Origin: Methanolobus sp.
GTDB lineage: Archaea; Halobacteriota; Methanosarcinia; Methanosarcinales; Methanosarcinaceae
Assembly: GCF_030682845.1 (NCBI RefSeq)
Contig: NZ_JAUXNK010000072.1
Location: forward strand, 1 to 64,000
DNA: 64,000 bases
Reading direction: 5' to 3'
The notes under the pieces: model-generated
Seen by the model: the letters and a program-made list of their open reading frames with translations, nothing else
Told to the model about the DNA's origin: nothing
Database searches by the model: none
Translations under genes and position numbers: made by a program
In this document: positions 8,143 to 16,355 of the stretch, piece after piece
How positions within the stretch are numbered: the stretch's first letter is position 1
Layout: each line of letters begins with the position of its first letter

Positions 8143-8379
8143 ATGCCCAAAAGTGAAGGCAGCATTGTGATAGATGACAGAACAGACTCGGAGATCATCT
8201 ATAGTCCTGTCTGTACATTTTGTAAGGACCTCCACAACTCTACGTTAAGGGCCAACGGCACCAGTCTTAACACATGTGATACATTTCCTGATGGAATCTC
8301 TGTCGAGATTTGGGGAGGGGGCAATAATCACAGAGAACCTTATCCTGGTGATTATGGCGTTCAGTTCGAACAGCGGTGA
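8143..8379 (+). CDS. Small CxxC protein with PYPGDxGxQFE ending, copy 2 (cassette 2)
   Basis: The 78-residue paralogue of the preceding protein keeps CTFCKDLH, CDTFPDGIS and PYPGDYGVQFE, but has a longer N terminus and a glycine run (IWGGGNN) before the conserved histidine. Four conserved cysteines suggest one metal site. Its TGA overlaps the GTG of the next gene (GTGA), indicating coupling. Tandem duplication with clear divergence suggests selection for variants rather than a recent copy. Function unknown. Confidence 0.68.
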   Translation: MPKSEGSIVIDDRTDSEIIYSPVCTFCKDLHNSTLRANGTSLNTCDTFPDGISVEIWGGGNNHREPYPGDYGVQFEQR

Positions 8380-8957
8380 ATAATTTGAATTTGAAAAGAG
8401 TAGTGGATCTTGAAAACATTCTTGTTGTTCTGATAGGCATCATAATAGTCTTGGCAATGCAGTATACAGAAGTACTACAATCCGCAAATGCTGTTTTTGC
8501 AGGTATACTTGCAATGATTACTGTGAAATATACAGAAATTACTCGAAAAATACTCGAAGACAATACCAAAAGCAGGAAGATTAGTTTTATCACAAAGCAG
8601 CTTGAAGAACTGTATTATCCATTGTTGGATTTTTTGAAAGAATACAGAGAGGTCTTGTATGCCGCCAAGTGGGGCAAAGTTCAGGAAAATAGCAACAACA
8701 ATCCAAGAAAGCTACAGTATTTAGGTGACCGGGATAATTCTCATGATGGATGTGTGATTATTACTGATCTGATTCGTAAAAAATACCTTTTCAAAGAAAA
8801 AGAAACAAAAGTATTTTTCACAATTTTCGTAGAAGGTGGTCATTGTACCAACCACATATCCAGTGACGTGTCTTTTAGAACATATGATGAACTGAAGAGA
8901 CTGGTTGAGGAAGATATACACGCACTCGAAGTTAAATTGAGAGCATTGACAGCCTAA
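8376..8957 (+). CDS. Membrane protein with cytoplasmic helical domain (cassette 2)
   Basis: The 193-residue product starts at GTG 8376, overlapping the upstream stop. Residues about 11-52 form two closely spaced hydrophobic helices (LVVLIGIIIVLAM and NAVFAGILAMITV). A charged helical domain follows, beginning TRKILEDNTKSRKISFITKQ, with several aromatic residues. The fold is like small phage- or plasmid-borne membrane effectors, but no family is recognised. As cargo in a virus cassette, a role in excluding other viruses is possible and untested. Confidence 0.6.
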   Translation: MNNLNLKRVVDLENILVVLIGIIIVLAMQYTEVLQSANAVFAGILAMITVKYTEITRKILEDNTKSRKISFITKQLEELYYPLLDFLKEYREVLYAAKWGKVQENSNNNPRKLQYLGDRDNSHDGCVIITDLIRKKYLFKEKETKVFFTIFVEGGHCTNHISSDVSFRTYDELKRLVEEDIHALEVKLRALTA

Positions 8958-9087
8958 TTCAATATTCAGATATTTTATACCCTTCAACTACACTCACCAT
9001 TACAGGTTCTACTCGATCGTGGAATCTTTGAGTTGATGTAAACAAAATCAAGATTTTCGATTTAAAATAAAATAAATAAGTTAATAT

Positions 9088-9795
9088 ATGTCTACAGATA
9101 CTAGACAAGTGATGGTGGTCGATCTGAAAAACATGTTCATTATTTATGTTTTGATAGCTTGTGTACTCTTTTCTGGTTGTATGGGTGTCGACAATAAAGA
9201 AGTTTCGGAAGCTTCATTTGTTTCACAAACTAATTCTGAATCCACACAGGTTCCTGATTTTATTGTCAAACCAGAAGATGTTCCAGGTTTCAATTTACTA
9301 GCTTATATAATCTATTCAGTACCGGAAAGCGATTCTTTTGAATTATCTGATATACCTAAAATAGAGGGAAACCTCACTAGCCATTATCCATTTGCTTCTC
9401 CTAAAGGTGTCTGCAATGTAGGAGAGGCAACAATTTGGATTGATCAATCTGAACGTGGGGTGTCTGCTAGTATATATAAATTTGATTCGGATTTGGGAAT
9501 TGATGAACATTTTGTATATGTTAAAAAAATAATTGATGGCAAGATACCAGCTTCAGAGGTTGTAGAGTTTGGCAGCTGTAGCATTGGAACAGAGTGCTAT
9601 TATAACCGCATCGAACAGCGCTCGGGTTTCTTCACGACTCAATTGACTTTCTTCACCTCAAATAATGAAATGGTAATTGTGGGAGTCACAGATGATAAAG
9701 AGAAAAGTTTGGACGAAGCAATAAGGATTGCTAGAATAGTCGAAGGTCGCTTGGCTGTGATTGATTCCGACCTTCATTTTAATTCGCTGATTTGA
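9088..9795 (+). CDS. Putative lipoprotein (cassette 2)
   Basis: The 235-residue product has a hydrophobic signal segment (FIIYVLIACVLFSGC) with a lipobox cysteine near residue 31, then a low-complexity linker and a soluble domain with a cysteine pair (FGSCSIGTECYY). ATG 9088 fits a near-leaderless transcript from the TATA-like TTTAAAATA at about 9061; ATG 9112 is a good alternative. Methanogen genomes hold many lipoproteins of this kind, unassigned. It is the last rightward gene of cassette 2. Confidence 0.6.
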   Translation: MSTDTRQVMVVDLKNMFIIYVLIACVLFSGCMGVDNKEVSEASFVSQTNSESTQVPDFIVKPEDVPGFNLLAYIIYSVPESDSFELSDIPKIEGNLTSHYPFASPKGVCNVGEATIWIDQSERGVSASIYKFDSDLGIDEHFVYVKKIIDGKIPASEVVEFGSCSIGTECYYNRIEQRSGFFTTQLTFFTSNNEMVIVGVTDDKEKSLDEAIRIARIVEGRLAVIDSDLHFNSLI

Positions 9796-9914
9796 TAAGT
9801 GGTTTTGAACGCCACTTATTTCCTTATCATGCCATTCGGTTTGAGCTGAGGGAGAACTACCACTCAGTTAAAGACTGAACGGATTAAAATCAGACCAGAG
9901 GGGAATTAAAAAAA

Positions 9915-10259
9915 TTATAAGAGAATTTGTTCAATTACAAGTACAGCTGCAAAAAGTATCATAATGACAAAAGCAATGTTGGCAAATAGTAATACATTCT
10001 CTTTCTGTGAATTTATTCCGTTCTGAGATTTATTCGTGAACGTCTTTGCAATCAACTGAATACCGACAAGTGAAAAAATTATATTTCCAAGTGTACTTAC
10101 AGTTAAAGCATTTGTAACATCCATCCAAAAATAGAGAGGACTATAAGCAAAACTCTCCGTTACATTATCCACATCAAAAAGAGTATATTTGATTTTGAAT
10201 AAAAAGGATAGTACAAAAAGTGTAAGTACAAGACGATAGAGATTTTCTCCATTTTTCAT
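9915..10259 (-). CDS. Small multi-pass membrane protein (cassette 2)
   Basis: The 114-residue product has three hydrophobic helices (about residues 9-24, 48-70 and 90-113). It opposes the virus genes and starts 82 bases from promoter copy 2, the same divergent arrangement as the leftward gene of cassette 1. The coding strand is AT-rich. No family recognised. Confidence 0.55.
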   Translation of the reverse strand: MKNGENLYRLVLTLFVLSFLFKIKYTLFDVDNVTESFAYSPLYFWMDVTNALTVSTLGNIIFSLVGIQLIAKTFTNKSQNGINSQKENVLLFANIAFVIMILFAAVLVIEQILL

Positions 10260-10341
10260 AATATTCCCCTATTAAAATAATATCGTTCAGAGTTACACTA
10301 TTAGTTTTTAGAATCAAATATTAACTTATTGGTCTTTCTAA

Positions 10342-10372
10342 TTTTCACATAATCTTTTTATACCGTTCACAT
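10342..10372 (+). promoter_or_regulatory. Repeated late promoter, copy 2
   Basis: Identical over 31 bases to copies at 4064 and 18672. The TATA-like CTTTTTATA is at 10354-10362 and the ATG of the protease/scaffold gene (10389) begins 27 bases after it, with no Shine-Dalgarno sequence between. It marks the right end of accessory cassette 2 and is inferred to drive the head and tail genes from 10389 to the tail chaperones. Confidence 0.75.
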
Positions 10373-10388
10373 ACACTCACAATTGCTA

Positions 10389-11384
10389 ATGGTAATAATT
10401 GAAGGCACAGCCTTTCCATTAGACAAGATCAACGAGAACGGCTGGGGTATCCCCGCATCCGAGGCAGAGAATGCTGTTTCTTCCCTCAGGAGCTCCGTGG
10501 TCCGGATATGCTCACGGGACACTCCGCACGGATGTGACTTTTCTGAAAATCCGGAGAACGAGATTGGCCGCATTATTGATGCCTGGGTGGAAGGAGATCT
10601 CATAAAGGCCAGGGCGGAGATCACCGACTCGACTGCTTCCAGGAAGATCCTGGATAGGGTATGGGAGCCCACGTGGTCCGTATACGGCCGGGCAATCGAT
10701 ACCACAGAGGGATGGGTCAAGGGATTTTCAGCTCGTGCGATGACACTGGTCCGTGATCCTGCCTGGAAGGAGGCCGTGTTCAGCGTCGCTGCATCGAAGG
10801 GCTATCTCGTGTTTTCAAGCAGGTACACAATTATCGACAGCAATCATGCTCCTCAGGGAGAGAAACACATGACCAATACCAACCAGACACCACCAGCCGG
10901 CGGAGGCAATCCCGCCGGGAACCATGAGGACGTAATCGCCTCAAAAAGTGCTGAGATCAAGATCCTGAAGGAAGAGCTTGAGAAGTCAAGAGCCGAGGTC
11001 GCAGGTCTCAGGGAACAGCTTGAAAAGACATCGCTTACTGCAGCAGGCAGCCTGCCCGCAGATAAGGTGCATGAGCTCATCGCATCCCAGTCAGTGAAGA
11101 ATGCGGAGGAAATGTTCAACCAGTGGAAGGAGGAGCAGGCCCGCAATGCTGCCATCCACAAATACTCTGCGGCACGTGCCAGGCTGGGGCTTCCCACAGA
11201 CGCGACTGCTCTCTATGCAATGTCAGCAAAGCAGATCGAGGCACTTGCAGCAGAGACCGAACAGCTCACACCGTTCGCTGCCAGGGTGACCTCGTTCAAC
11301 GTCCACTATCCCGCTGACGGCGCATCCTCAAAGAGCAGCGTGGGCAAGTGGAATGAAGCTCAGAAGAAGTGGGAGGACCTCTGA
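10389..11384 (+). CDS. Capsid maturation protease fused to scaffold
   Basis: The 331-residue product starts at ATG 10389, just after the promoter; TTG 10383 is in frame but too early. Residues 1-130 look like a prohead protease domain (GTAFPLDKINENGWGIP, then ARAEITDSTASRKILDRV). A linker rich in Pro/Gly/Asn precedes a coiled coil (SAEIKILKEELEKSRAEVA) typical of scaffold. Position directly before decoration and capsid genes supports this. The catalytic residues are not obvious to me, so the protease assignment is weaker than the scaffold one. Confidence 0.65.
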   Translation: MVIIEGTAFPLDKINENGWGIPASEAENAVSSLRSSVVRICSRDTPHGCDFSENPENEIGRIIDAWVEGDLIKARAEITDSTASRKILDRVWEPTWSVYGRAIDTTEGWVKGFSARAMTLVRDPAWKEAVFSVAASKGYLVFSSRYTIIDSNHAPQGEKHMTNTNQTPPAGGGNPAGNHEDVIASKSAEIKILKEELEKSRAEVAGLREQLEKTSLTAAGSLPADKVHELIASQSVKNAEEMFNQWKEEQARNAAIHKYSAARARLGLPTDATALYAMSAKQIEALAAETEQLTPFAARVTSFNVHYPADGASSKSSVGKWNEAQKKWEDL

Positions 11385-11836
11385 TGGCAAACACAAGAAC
11401 CTACTACGGTCTCACAAGGCCTGTTAACGACGTCATCATGGGACAGCCGGTACCCCCGGAGTACCTGAAGGCGGAAAACACGACCGTCAAACCCGGCCTG
11501 CTTGTCAAGAAGGGTACGAACCCCGATGACATTGAAGTATGCGATGCTTCCGGCAACCCCGGCGGATGGGCAGGGTACGGCGCAGCTGCCGTGTACAAAC
11601 CAGACAACACTACAACCGCATATGCTGCAGACGACATGGTTCCTGTCCACAGCGGCAGTGGATTCCATGTCCTAGCGACCCTGGCGACCGGTCAGAGCGT
11701 TGCAAAGAACGCTCCGCTGAAACCGGCAGACAACGGAGAGGTCCAGGCAGGCGTCCCGGGTACTGACCATATCGTGGCCTATGCGGAGGAAGACGCATCC
11801 GGAAACGTGCAGTTCCTTGCAAAAAGCGCAATCTGA
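11384..11836 (+). CDS. Head decoration protein
   Basis: The 150-residue product starts at ATG 11384, sharing one base with the preceding stop (TGATG); the open frame extends 15 bases further without a better start. It is rich in Gly, Ala, Thr and Pro with a beta-rich pattern (ENTTVKPGLLVKKG, AADDMVPVHSGSGFHV), like capsid-stabilising decoration proteins. Its place between scaffold and major capsid genes is the usual one. Assignment rests on position, size and composition. Confidence 0.65.
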   Translation: MANTRTYYGLTRPVNDVIMGQPVPPEYLKAENTTVKPGLLVKKGTNPDDIEVCDASGNPGGWAGYGAAAVYKPDNTTTAYAADDMVPVHSGSGFHVLATLATGQSVAKNAPLKPADNGEVQAGVPGTDHIVAYAEEDASGNVQFLAKSAI

Positions 11837-11848
11837 GGAGGATAAGAA

Positions 11849-12724
11849 ATGACAAACGCACTGTATCAGTTCTCACGTACAATGGATACTAAGATCCACC
11901 CGCCTCTCAGGCAGATCAACAAGGCCAGAAAGCTTGTCCAGGTAGTCCCGGGAGAAGGTTTCGGCGAGACCAGCATTGACTGGGTCGAGCTGCAGAAGAT
12001 GTCTCAGGCAATGGTCTCCTACAACTTCAGTACCGGAAACATCGACACTGTGGACTTTGCTCTCACCAACAGCAAGATCCCGATTGTCTGGAAGGACTAT
12101 GTCCTTGACCGCAGGCTCTACGAGACCATGAGGAGAAAGGGCGCGGATGTGGACGCATCTGCAGCTCTGGATGCTGCATACATGGTGAACTCGGCCGAGG
12201 AGACAATGGTCCTGCGCGGCGTTTCAAGGGATGGGACAAACTATGAGATACCCGGCATGTACGAAGGTGCTGGGAACGACTATGCCACCAGCAAGAGCGT
12301 TGGAACATTCGGAGGCATCCAGGACGCAGTTGTTGGGGCATACGAACTGCTTGACGCCGACGACGTGCCAACAGACGCCCTCAAGTGGAACCTGACCATG
12401 GCCCCGAATATCTTCAACAAGGTCATCCAGTCCAGGAACGCAAACGGCCAGAGAGAGGTCCCGGAACTTCTTGACCTCCTCAACGGCGGGAACATCTACA
12501 AGTCCGGAGCCTTTGGGTCCGGAACCGCGCTCCTGTCGCCAACCCCCGACACCGGCTCTCAGTACGTGGACTTCTACCTTTCCCAGGAAGTCTTCACCGA
12601 GCACGGTATCGACAGCAAGCATCCAGATACCGGGCCGATCTACGGCAGGGTGTATGAGGCCGGTGTCCTTCGTATCAAGAAGAACGTCGTGCTCTGTAAG
12701 ATGTCCGCCCTGACAACTGCCTGA
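11849..12724 (+). CDS. Major capsid protein, HK97 fold, encapsulin-like
   Basis: The 291-residue product resembles encapsulin-type HK97 proteins. A P-domain helix region (LDRRLYETMRRKGADVDAS, AAYMVNSAEETMVLRG) is followed by GIPGMYEG-like and A-domain strands near residues 150-230 (WNLTMAPNIFNKVIQS). The end (YEAGVLRIKKNVVLCKMSAL) matches the closing strands of that family. It has a good ribosome site (GAGGAGGAT) and sits between decoration and connector genes. A free-standing encapsulin is unlikely given the portal, scaffold and tail genes around it. Confidence 0.82.
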   Translation: MTNALYQFSRTMDTKIHPPLRQINKARKLVQVVPGEGFGETSIDWVELQKMSQAMVSYNFSTGNIDTVDFALTNSKIPIVWKDYVLDRRLYETMRRKGADVDASAALDAAYMVNSAEETMVLRGVSRDGTNYEIPGMYEGAGNDYATSKSVGTFGGIQDAVVGAYELLDADDVPTDALKWNLTMAPNIFNKVIQSRNANGQREVPELLDLLNGGNIYKSGAFGSGTALLSPTPDTGSQYVDFYLSQEVFTEHGIDSKHPDTGPIYGRVYEAGVLRIKKNVVLCKMSALTTA

Positions 12725-12725
12725 G

Positions 12726-13007
12726 GTGATCACACTGGCACCAGTGAAGGTCAGGGTGAACGTGAGTCACCTGCAGATGGATAAGAACAGGTACATGAAG
12801 GGTGACACTCTCACCCTTCCTATCGAGAGAGTAAAGCAGCTGGGCACATCCGTGACCATCCTTGCGGAAGAACCCGAACCAGCGCCTGTCAAGGAGAACA
12901 TTCTCCAGGAAGACACGATACCGCCTGTGACCTTCGAGGAAGAAACAGTTCCTCCTGACGGGGAACAGGGTTCTGAACCAGAAGCTAAACCCAGAAGGAG
13001 GAAGTGA
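12726..13007 (+). CDS. Small head-region protein, function unknown
   Basis: The 93-residue product starts at GTG 12726 right after the capsid stop. The N-terminal 50 residues look folded (VRVNVSHLQMDKNRYMKGDT); the rest is acidic and proline-rich, ending in a basic PRRRK. Similar short proteins with an SH3-like start and disordered tail often follow capsid genes. The last bases overlap the GTG of the next gene. Confidence 0.55.
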   Translation: MITLAPVKVRVNVSHLQMDKNRYMKGDTLTLPIERVKQLGTSVTILAEEPEPAPVKENILQEDTIPPVTFEEETVPPDGEQGSEPEAKPRRRK

Positions 13008-13399
13008 TCTCAATGGTGCTGTGTTCAGTAGCGGAGGTCCGGGCTATTGTGGATCCAAAGACCCTCACGGACAGCGATGTGGAGGGCATTGTGTCGCACG
13101 CAAGCAACGTGATCGCCCTCAACACCGGCGCAAGCGTGGATGCTTCGGAGAACGCTCACCTGAACACGGCCTGCATCCACATGTCTGCAGCACTGGTCCT
13201 CCAGAAAATGAAGTTCACCGGAGAGCTGGCGGCACAGATCAAGCTCGGCAACGAGTCACAGTCGAACAGTGTGGATGCTGACATCCAAAAGCATGAACAA
13301 CTTGCCGACGGCTGCATGAAGAGGTACAGGTACGCAGTTTCAGGCTATTCTATACTCTACGGCAGGGCAGGCTTCAGAACCGTTAACAGTGGTGAGTGA
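13004..13399 (+). CDS. Head-tail connector (adaptor) protein
   Basis: The 131-residue, mostly helical product begins with a pattern common to gp6/gp15-type adaptors (VAEVRAIVDPKTLTDSDVEG) that dock on the portal. GTG 13004 overlaps the upstream stop; ATG 13013 is an alternative. Size, helix pattern and position between capsid and head-closure genes support the call. No sequence signature is diagnostic. Confidence 0.6.
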   Translation: MISMVLCSVAEVRAIVDPKTLTDSDVEGIVSHASNVIALNTGASVDASENAHLNTACIHMSAALVLQKMKFTGELAAQIKLGNESQSNSVDADIQKHEQLADGCMKRYRYAVSGYSILYGRAGFRTVNSGE

Positions 13400-13751
13400 A
13401 ATGATCGGCGACATAGGGATGACCCATTTCTGCAGCATAATCAGGAAGACTCAGACCTCACAGGACGAGTATGGCTCACCTGTATATGCAGACTCGACGG
13501 TCATCACATCATGCAGGTTCTTCCATAACAACAGCAACAGCAGAATACTTGTCCCGGACAGCGGTGAACATGTCGTGTCGACACCTGCAGTGCTCCTTCC
13601 GGCAGCGGTGAGCATCTCCGAAGGGGATACTATCGTCGGTGAGATAGCAGGTTTCACAAAGACGTACAGAGTCACCGCTGTCAAGCCGATCTACTGGATG
13701 CTGTCTAACGTGATCCATCATTACGAGTGCGATCTAAAGGCGGTGGAATGA
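13389..13751 (+). CDS. Head-closure / head-tail joining protein
   Basis: The 120-residue beta-rich product (TSQDEYGSPVYADSTVITSC, then GDTIVGEIAGFTKTYRV) has the small-barrel pattern and start typical of SPP1 gp16-like stoppers. It overlaps both neighbours by a few bases, as in compact connector operons. GTG 13389 or ATG 13401 could serve as start; coupling favours the first. Confidence 0.6.
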   Translation: MVSEMIGDIGMTHFCSIIRKTQTSQDEYGSPVYADSTVITSCRFFHNNSNSRILVPDSGEHVVSTPAVLLPAAVSISEGDTIVGEIAGFTKTYRVTAVKPIYWMLSNVIHHYECDLKAVE

Positions 13752-14335
13752 TGCAGTACATAATCAATGCGGATCCCAAAGAGCAGGCCGAGCTCATCAG
13801 GAAAGGCCGCATCCTGGCCACGGGCTTCAACATACCCGATGACGAGGTAGCAAAACTTATGCAGGAGGATAAGCTTCTTGCGGCAGATGTGGTGGACGGC
13901 AGGGAGATCCGCTGGAACCCTGCAAAGGACAGGGACCCAAGGATAAAGGAAAACGAATCAAGCAAGGGATTCCGGTTCTGTCCTTACTTCCATGAGAATG
14001 GCAGGTTCCTGCAGAGCGTGGTCAAGAGAGGGATCATCAAGGCAATAGAGACGGCTCACTCGCAGATCGTCGGGAAGTATGATCCAGAAGCATTCGGGTT
14101 CGATGACCTGAGGCTCCAGGAGATCAGCGGCTATCTCAGGTCCTACACTTCACAGAACTTCAGCCATGAAGCTCCGCGCAAGATCACCTTTATGTCCCAG
14201 ATACTGGACATTGTCCTGTTCCTCATGAAGGAGGACATCTACTACCGGGCCAGATTCCTGGATATGTGCAAGCATATGCCAAGGGATTACGAGCTGACAG
14301 AGGAGGAGAGGAGGAACATCCAGCAATGGCACTGA
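13748..14335 (+). CDS. Unknown protein in connector region
   Basis: The 195-residue product starts at ATG 13748 in an ATGA overlap with the head-closure gene; an upstream in-frame extension to 13727 lies inside that gene. It is mixed helical and charged, with RFCPYFHENGRF and a C-terminal helix (PRDYELTEEERRNIQQ). I do not recognise the family. Position suggests a minor virion protein or assembly factor specific to this virus group. Confidence 0.55.
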   Translation: MMQYIINADPKEQAELIRKGRILATGFNIPDDEVAKLMQEDKLLAADVVDGREIRWNPAKDRDPRIKENESSKGFRFCPYFHENGRFLQSVVKRGIIKAIETAHSQIVGKYDPEAFGFDDLRLQEISGYLRSYTSQNFSHEAPRKITFMSQILDIVLFLMKEDIYYRARFLDMCKHMPRDYELTEEERRNIQQWH

Positions 14336-14481
14336 TCAGCTGGCTGAGAACATGGGCAAGCAAGGCCATGCAGGCTCTGGAGGAGGCCCGGCTTGAGCAT
14401 CACAGATGGCTTGCAAAGCATCCGGAATACATCCCCGAGCACTTGAAGAACACCGAGGTGTGGCATGGAATTCGATACTGA
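14326..14481 (+). CDS. Small helical protein
   Basis: The 51-residue frame starts at ATG 14326 inside the end of the previous gene and stops at 14481, overlapping the next gene by 17 bases. It is amphipathic and rich in Trp, Glu and His (WLRTWASKAMQALEEARLEH). Tight overlap on both sides and a GGAGGAGAGGAGG ribosome site upstream support translation. Function unknown. Confidence 0.5.
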   Translation: MALISWLRTWASKAMQALEEARLEHHRWLAKHPEYIPEHLKNTEVWHGIRY

Positions 14482-14731
14482 CGCATACAACAAGATAATC
14501 GAGACGCATAATGATGTCAAGCACATCCGCCTGGGAATTGAGAAGATGAGCTGTCAGCTCGATGACCATGAGAAGAGGATACGCGTGCTCGAGAAGTGCT
14601 CCATCGAAGACCATGAGGAAAGGATCAGGCTACTCGAAGAGCGCCAAAACCGCTGGTTGGGAAGGAACGCCTTCATCGGGATAGTCGTGGTCGTGCTTCT
14701 GCAGATCGCATGCATCCTAGTCCAGATATGA
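14465..14731 (+). CDS. Coiled-coil protein with C-terminal membrane helix (XhlA-like)
   Basis: The 88-residue product has an N-terminal coiled coil (DDHEKRIRVLEKC and DHEERIRLLEERQ, two similar heptad blocks) followed by one membrane helix (FIGIVVVVLLQIACILVQ). This layout is that of XhlA-type phage membrane proteins linked to lysis. It is one of the few lysis candidates in the block. Homology to XhlA is suggested by architecture only. Confidence 0.58.
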   Translation: MEFDTDAYNKIIETHNDVKHIRLGIEKMSCQLDDHEKRIRVLEKCSIEDHEERIRLLEERQNRWLGRNAFIGIVVVVLLQIACILVQI

Positions 14732-14750
14732 TTCTTCCTGGGAGATCACC

Positions 14751-15173
14751 ATGCTCAAAGTGAATGTAGAAGGCCTCAAGGAACTGCAGCAGACACTGAA
14801 GAACCTGGGCGAGGACATTACCGATATGATGGAGGAGGCCACCATTGCAGGCGCTACTGTTGTGGTAAGAGCAGCACAGGAGAACTCCAGAAAAGGAGGG
14901 GACAAGTTTCCACATCGCATAACCGGCAATCTGTTCAGGTCCATCAAGGTCCTGGACAAGCGTAAGAAACTGAGCCGGGTTGAAGTCGACGTTGGATCTG
15001 CAATGGAGTATGCTCTAAGACTCGAGTATGGATTCACGGACACCGACAAACTTGGAAGGCGTTTCAATCAGCAACCAAGGCCTTACCTGAGACCAGCTCT
15101 CGAAGATAATGTTGGTGAAGTTGAGCGTGCGGTAGAAAAGCAAATCGGAGAAATTGTGAAGAGATATACATGA
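14751..15173 (+). CDS. HK97 gp10-type tail completion protein
   Basis: The 140-residue product follows the HK97 gp10 pattern: an N-terminal GLKELQQTLKNLGEDI helix, a GNLFRSI motif near residue 60, and YALRLEYGF followed by RPYLRPAL near residues 85-115. Such proteins join head and tail. The GGAGATCACC region just before the ATG is a good ribosome site. The gene overlaps the tail terminator by 4 bases. Confidence 0.78.
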   Translation: MLKVNVEGLKELQQTLKNLGEDITDMMEEATIAGATVVVRAAQENSRKGGDKFPHRITGNLFRSIKVLDKRKKLSRVEVDVGSAMEYALRLEYGFTDTDKLGRRFNQQPRPYLRPALEDNVGEVERAVEKQIGEIVKRYT

Positions 15174-15547
15174 CAGACGTACACGTTGCACTCCGGAACC
15201 TGTTACTGGCCGACACCAACGTCACCAGTATTGTCAGTACAAGGATCTACCCTATGAGAATGCCGATTGGCAACCCTTTCCCTGTGCTAACGATCCACCG
15301 GATCAGCAATCCCATTGATCATCTGACAAACACTGCATCCCCCAGGTTCCAGATCAGTGTCTGGACGCAAGACTATGCTCAGGCACAGCAGCTCAGAGAT
15401 GCAGTGATCAACTGCCTGAACCGATACAAGGGTGTTCAGAACGGTATCAACATCAAGCAGATCGTCTACCTGGAAGCTGTTGAGATATTCGAAGAAGAGA
15501 CCAGTACCTATCATATTCCTACAGATTTCAGAGTAATACATATCTAG
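15170..15547 (+). CDS. Tail terminator protein (DUF3168-like)
   Basis: The 125-residue product has the typical start (VHVALRNLLLADTNVTSIV), a PVLTIHRIS strand, and a middle RFQISVWTQDYAQAQQLRDA that is diagnostic for DUF3168/gp17-like tail terminators. These cap the tail tube and fix its end. The start overlaps the tail completion stop (ATGA). Confidence 0.78.
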   Translation: MTDVHVALRNLLLADTNVTSIVSTRIYPMRMPIGNPFPVLTIHRISNPIDHLTNTASPRFQISVWTQDYAQAQQLRDAVINCLNRYKGVQNGINIKQIVYLEAVEIFEEETSTYHIPTDFRVIHI

Positions 15548-15558
15548 GAGAGAAACAC

Positions 15559-16353
15559 ATGGCGCAAACCACTGTACAGAACTCCGGAGCCATAAGATTC
15601 GGATCCGGAAAGCTCGAAGTCGGCACATCGATCGCATCCCTGGTGAACCTGGGTGCTATCAGGGATGCAGTCTTCAAGGAAGAATGGGAAGACGTTGAAG
15701 TCAAGTCTGACAACGCGGGAGTTGTGAAAGTAGGCATCAAGGAGCATGTCGCCTACATCGAATGTGACATGATGGAGGTAGATCTCACAAAGCTGAACAC
15801 CATAAGGGGCGGCCTTGATACACTTACCAATGTCACAGGCACTCCTGTATCCGTAACTGACGAGGCACACACCCTTTCCGGTACTGACTTTGTAAGGCTC
15901 AACTACAAGAACGGCGACAGCACCGAGGTGGCAAGTATCGTGGTCACCGATGCATCAAATAACCCTGCGGTCAGGAACACAGATTACGTTATCGGTGTAG
16001 ACAGCGCAGGCTACACCTGCATTGCCAGGATTTACGGTTCAACTGTGATCTCTGACGGAGAAGGTGTAAAAGTAGACTACCAGTACACTCCCAACTCAGC
16101 AATCAAACTGACGTCTGGAGGTAAGCTTTCGATCTCTGATCGTGTGATCAGAGTCACGAACACAGACGAGAACGGCAAGATCTTCCGGATTACACTTTAC
16201 AAGGCCAGCATCAACGAAGGTGCAGAGATCGAGTTCCCGGGTGACGAGGACGACGATCCGGCAATGCCACACCTGAAAATGAAGGGCGTCCTGGACGTCA
16301 CACGTACTGCAGGCGACCAGCTCTTTGAGATATATGATGAGCAGGGAGTATAA
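15559..16353 (+). CDS. Major tail (tube) protein
   Basis: The 264-residue beta-rich product follows the terminator and precedes the tail chaperones, the fixed place of the tube protein. It begins with a short N-terminal arm (AIRFGSGKLEVGTS), holds an inserted domain (about residues 85-170), and ends with ILDVT-like strands (MKGVLDVTRTAGDQLFEIYD). The ribosome site AGGAGAG lies 10 bases before the ATG. No sheath gene follows, so the tail is of the non-contractile type. Confidence 0.75.
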   Translation: MAQTTVQNSGAIRFGSGKLEVGTSIASLVNLGAIRDAVFKEEWEDVEVKSDNAGVVKVGIKEHVAYIECDMMEVDLTKLNTIRGGLDTLTNVTGTPVSVTDEAHTLSGTDFVRLNYKNGDSTEVASIVVTDASNNPAVRNTDYVIGVDSAGYTCIARIYGSTVISDGEGVKVDYQYTPNSAIKLTSGGKLSISDRVIRVTNTDENGKIFRITLYKASINEGAEIEFPGDEDDDPAMPHLKMKGVLDVTRTAGDQLFEIYDEQGV

Positions 16354-16355
16354 TC

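Noticed and set aside
11849-12724. Stand-alone encapsulin nanocompartment
   Set aside because: The shell-like protein lies between scaffold and connector genes with a portal and tail genes in order, so it is a virus capsid protein.
12726-14335. Hidden terminase among the unassigned head-region genes
   Set aside because: None of these frames has a Walker A or B motif or the length of a terminase large subunit.
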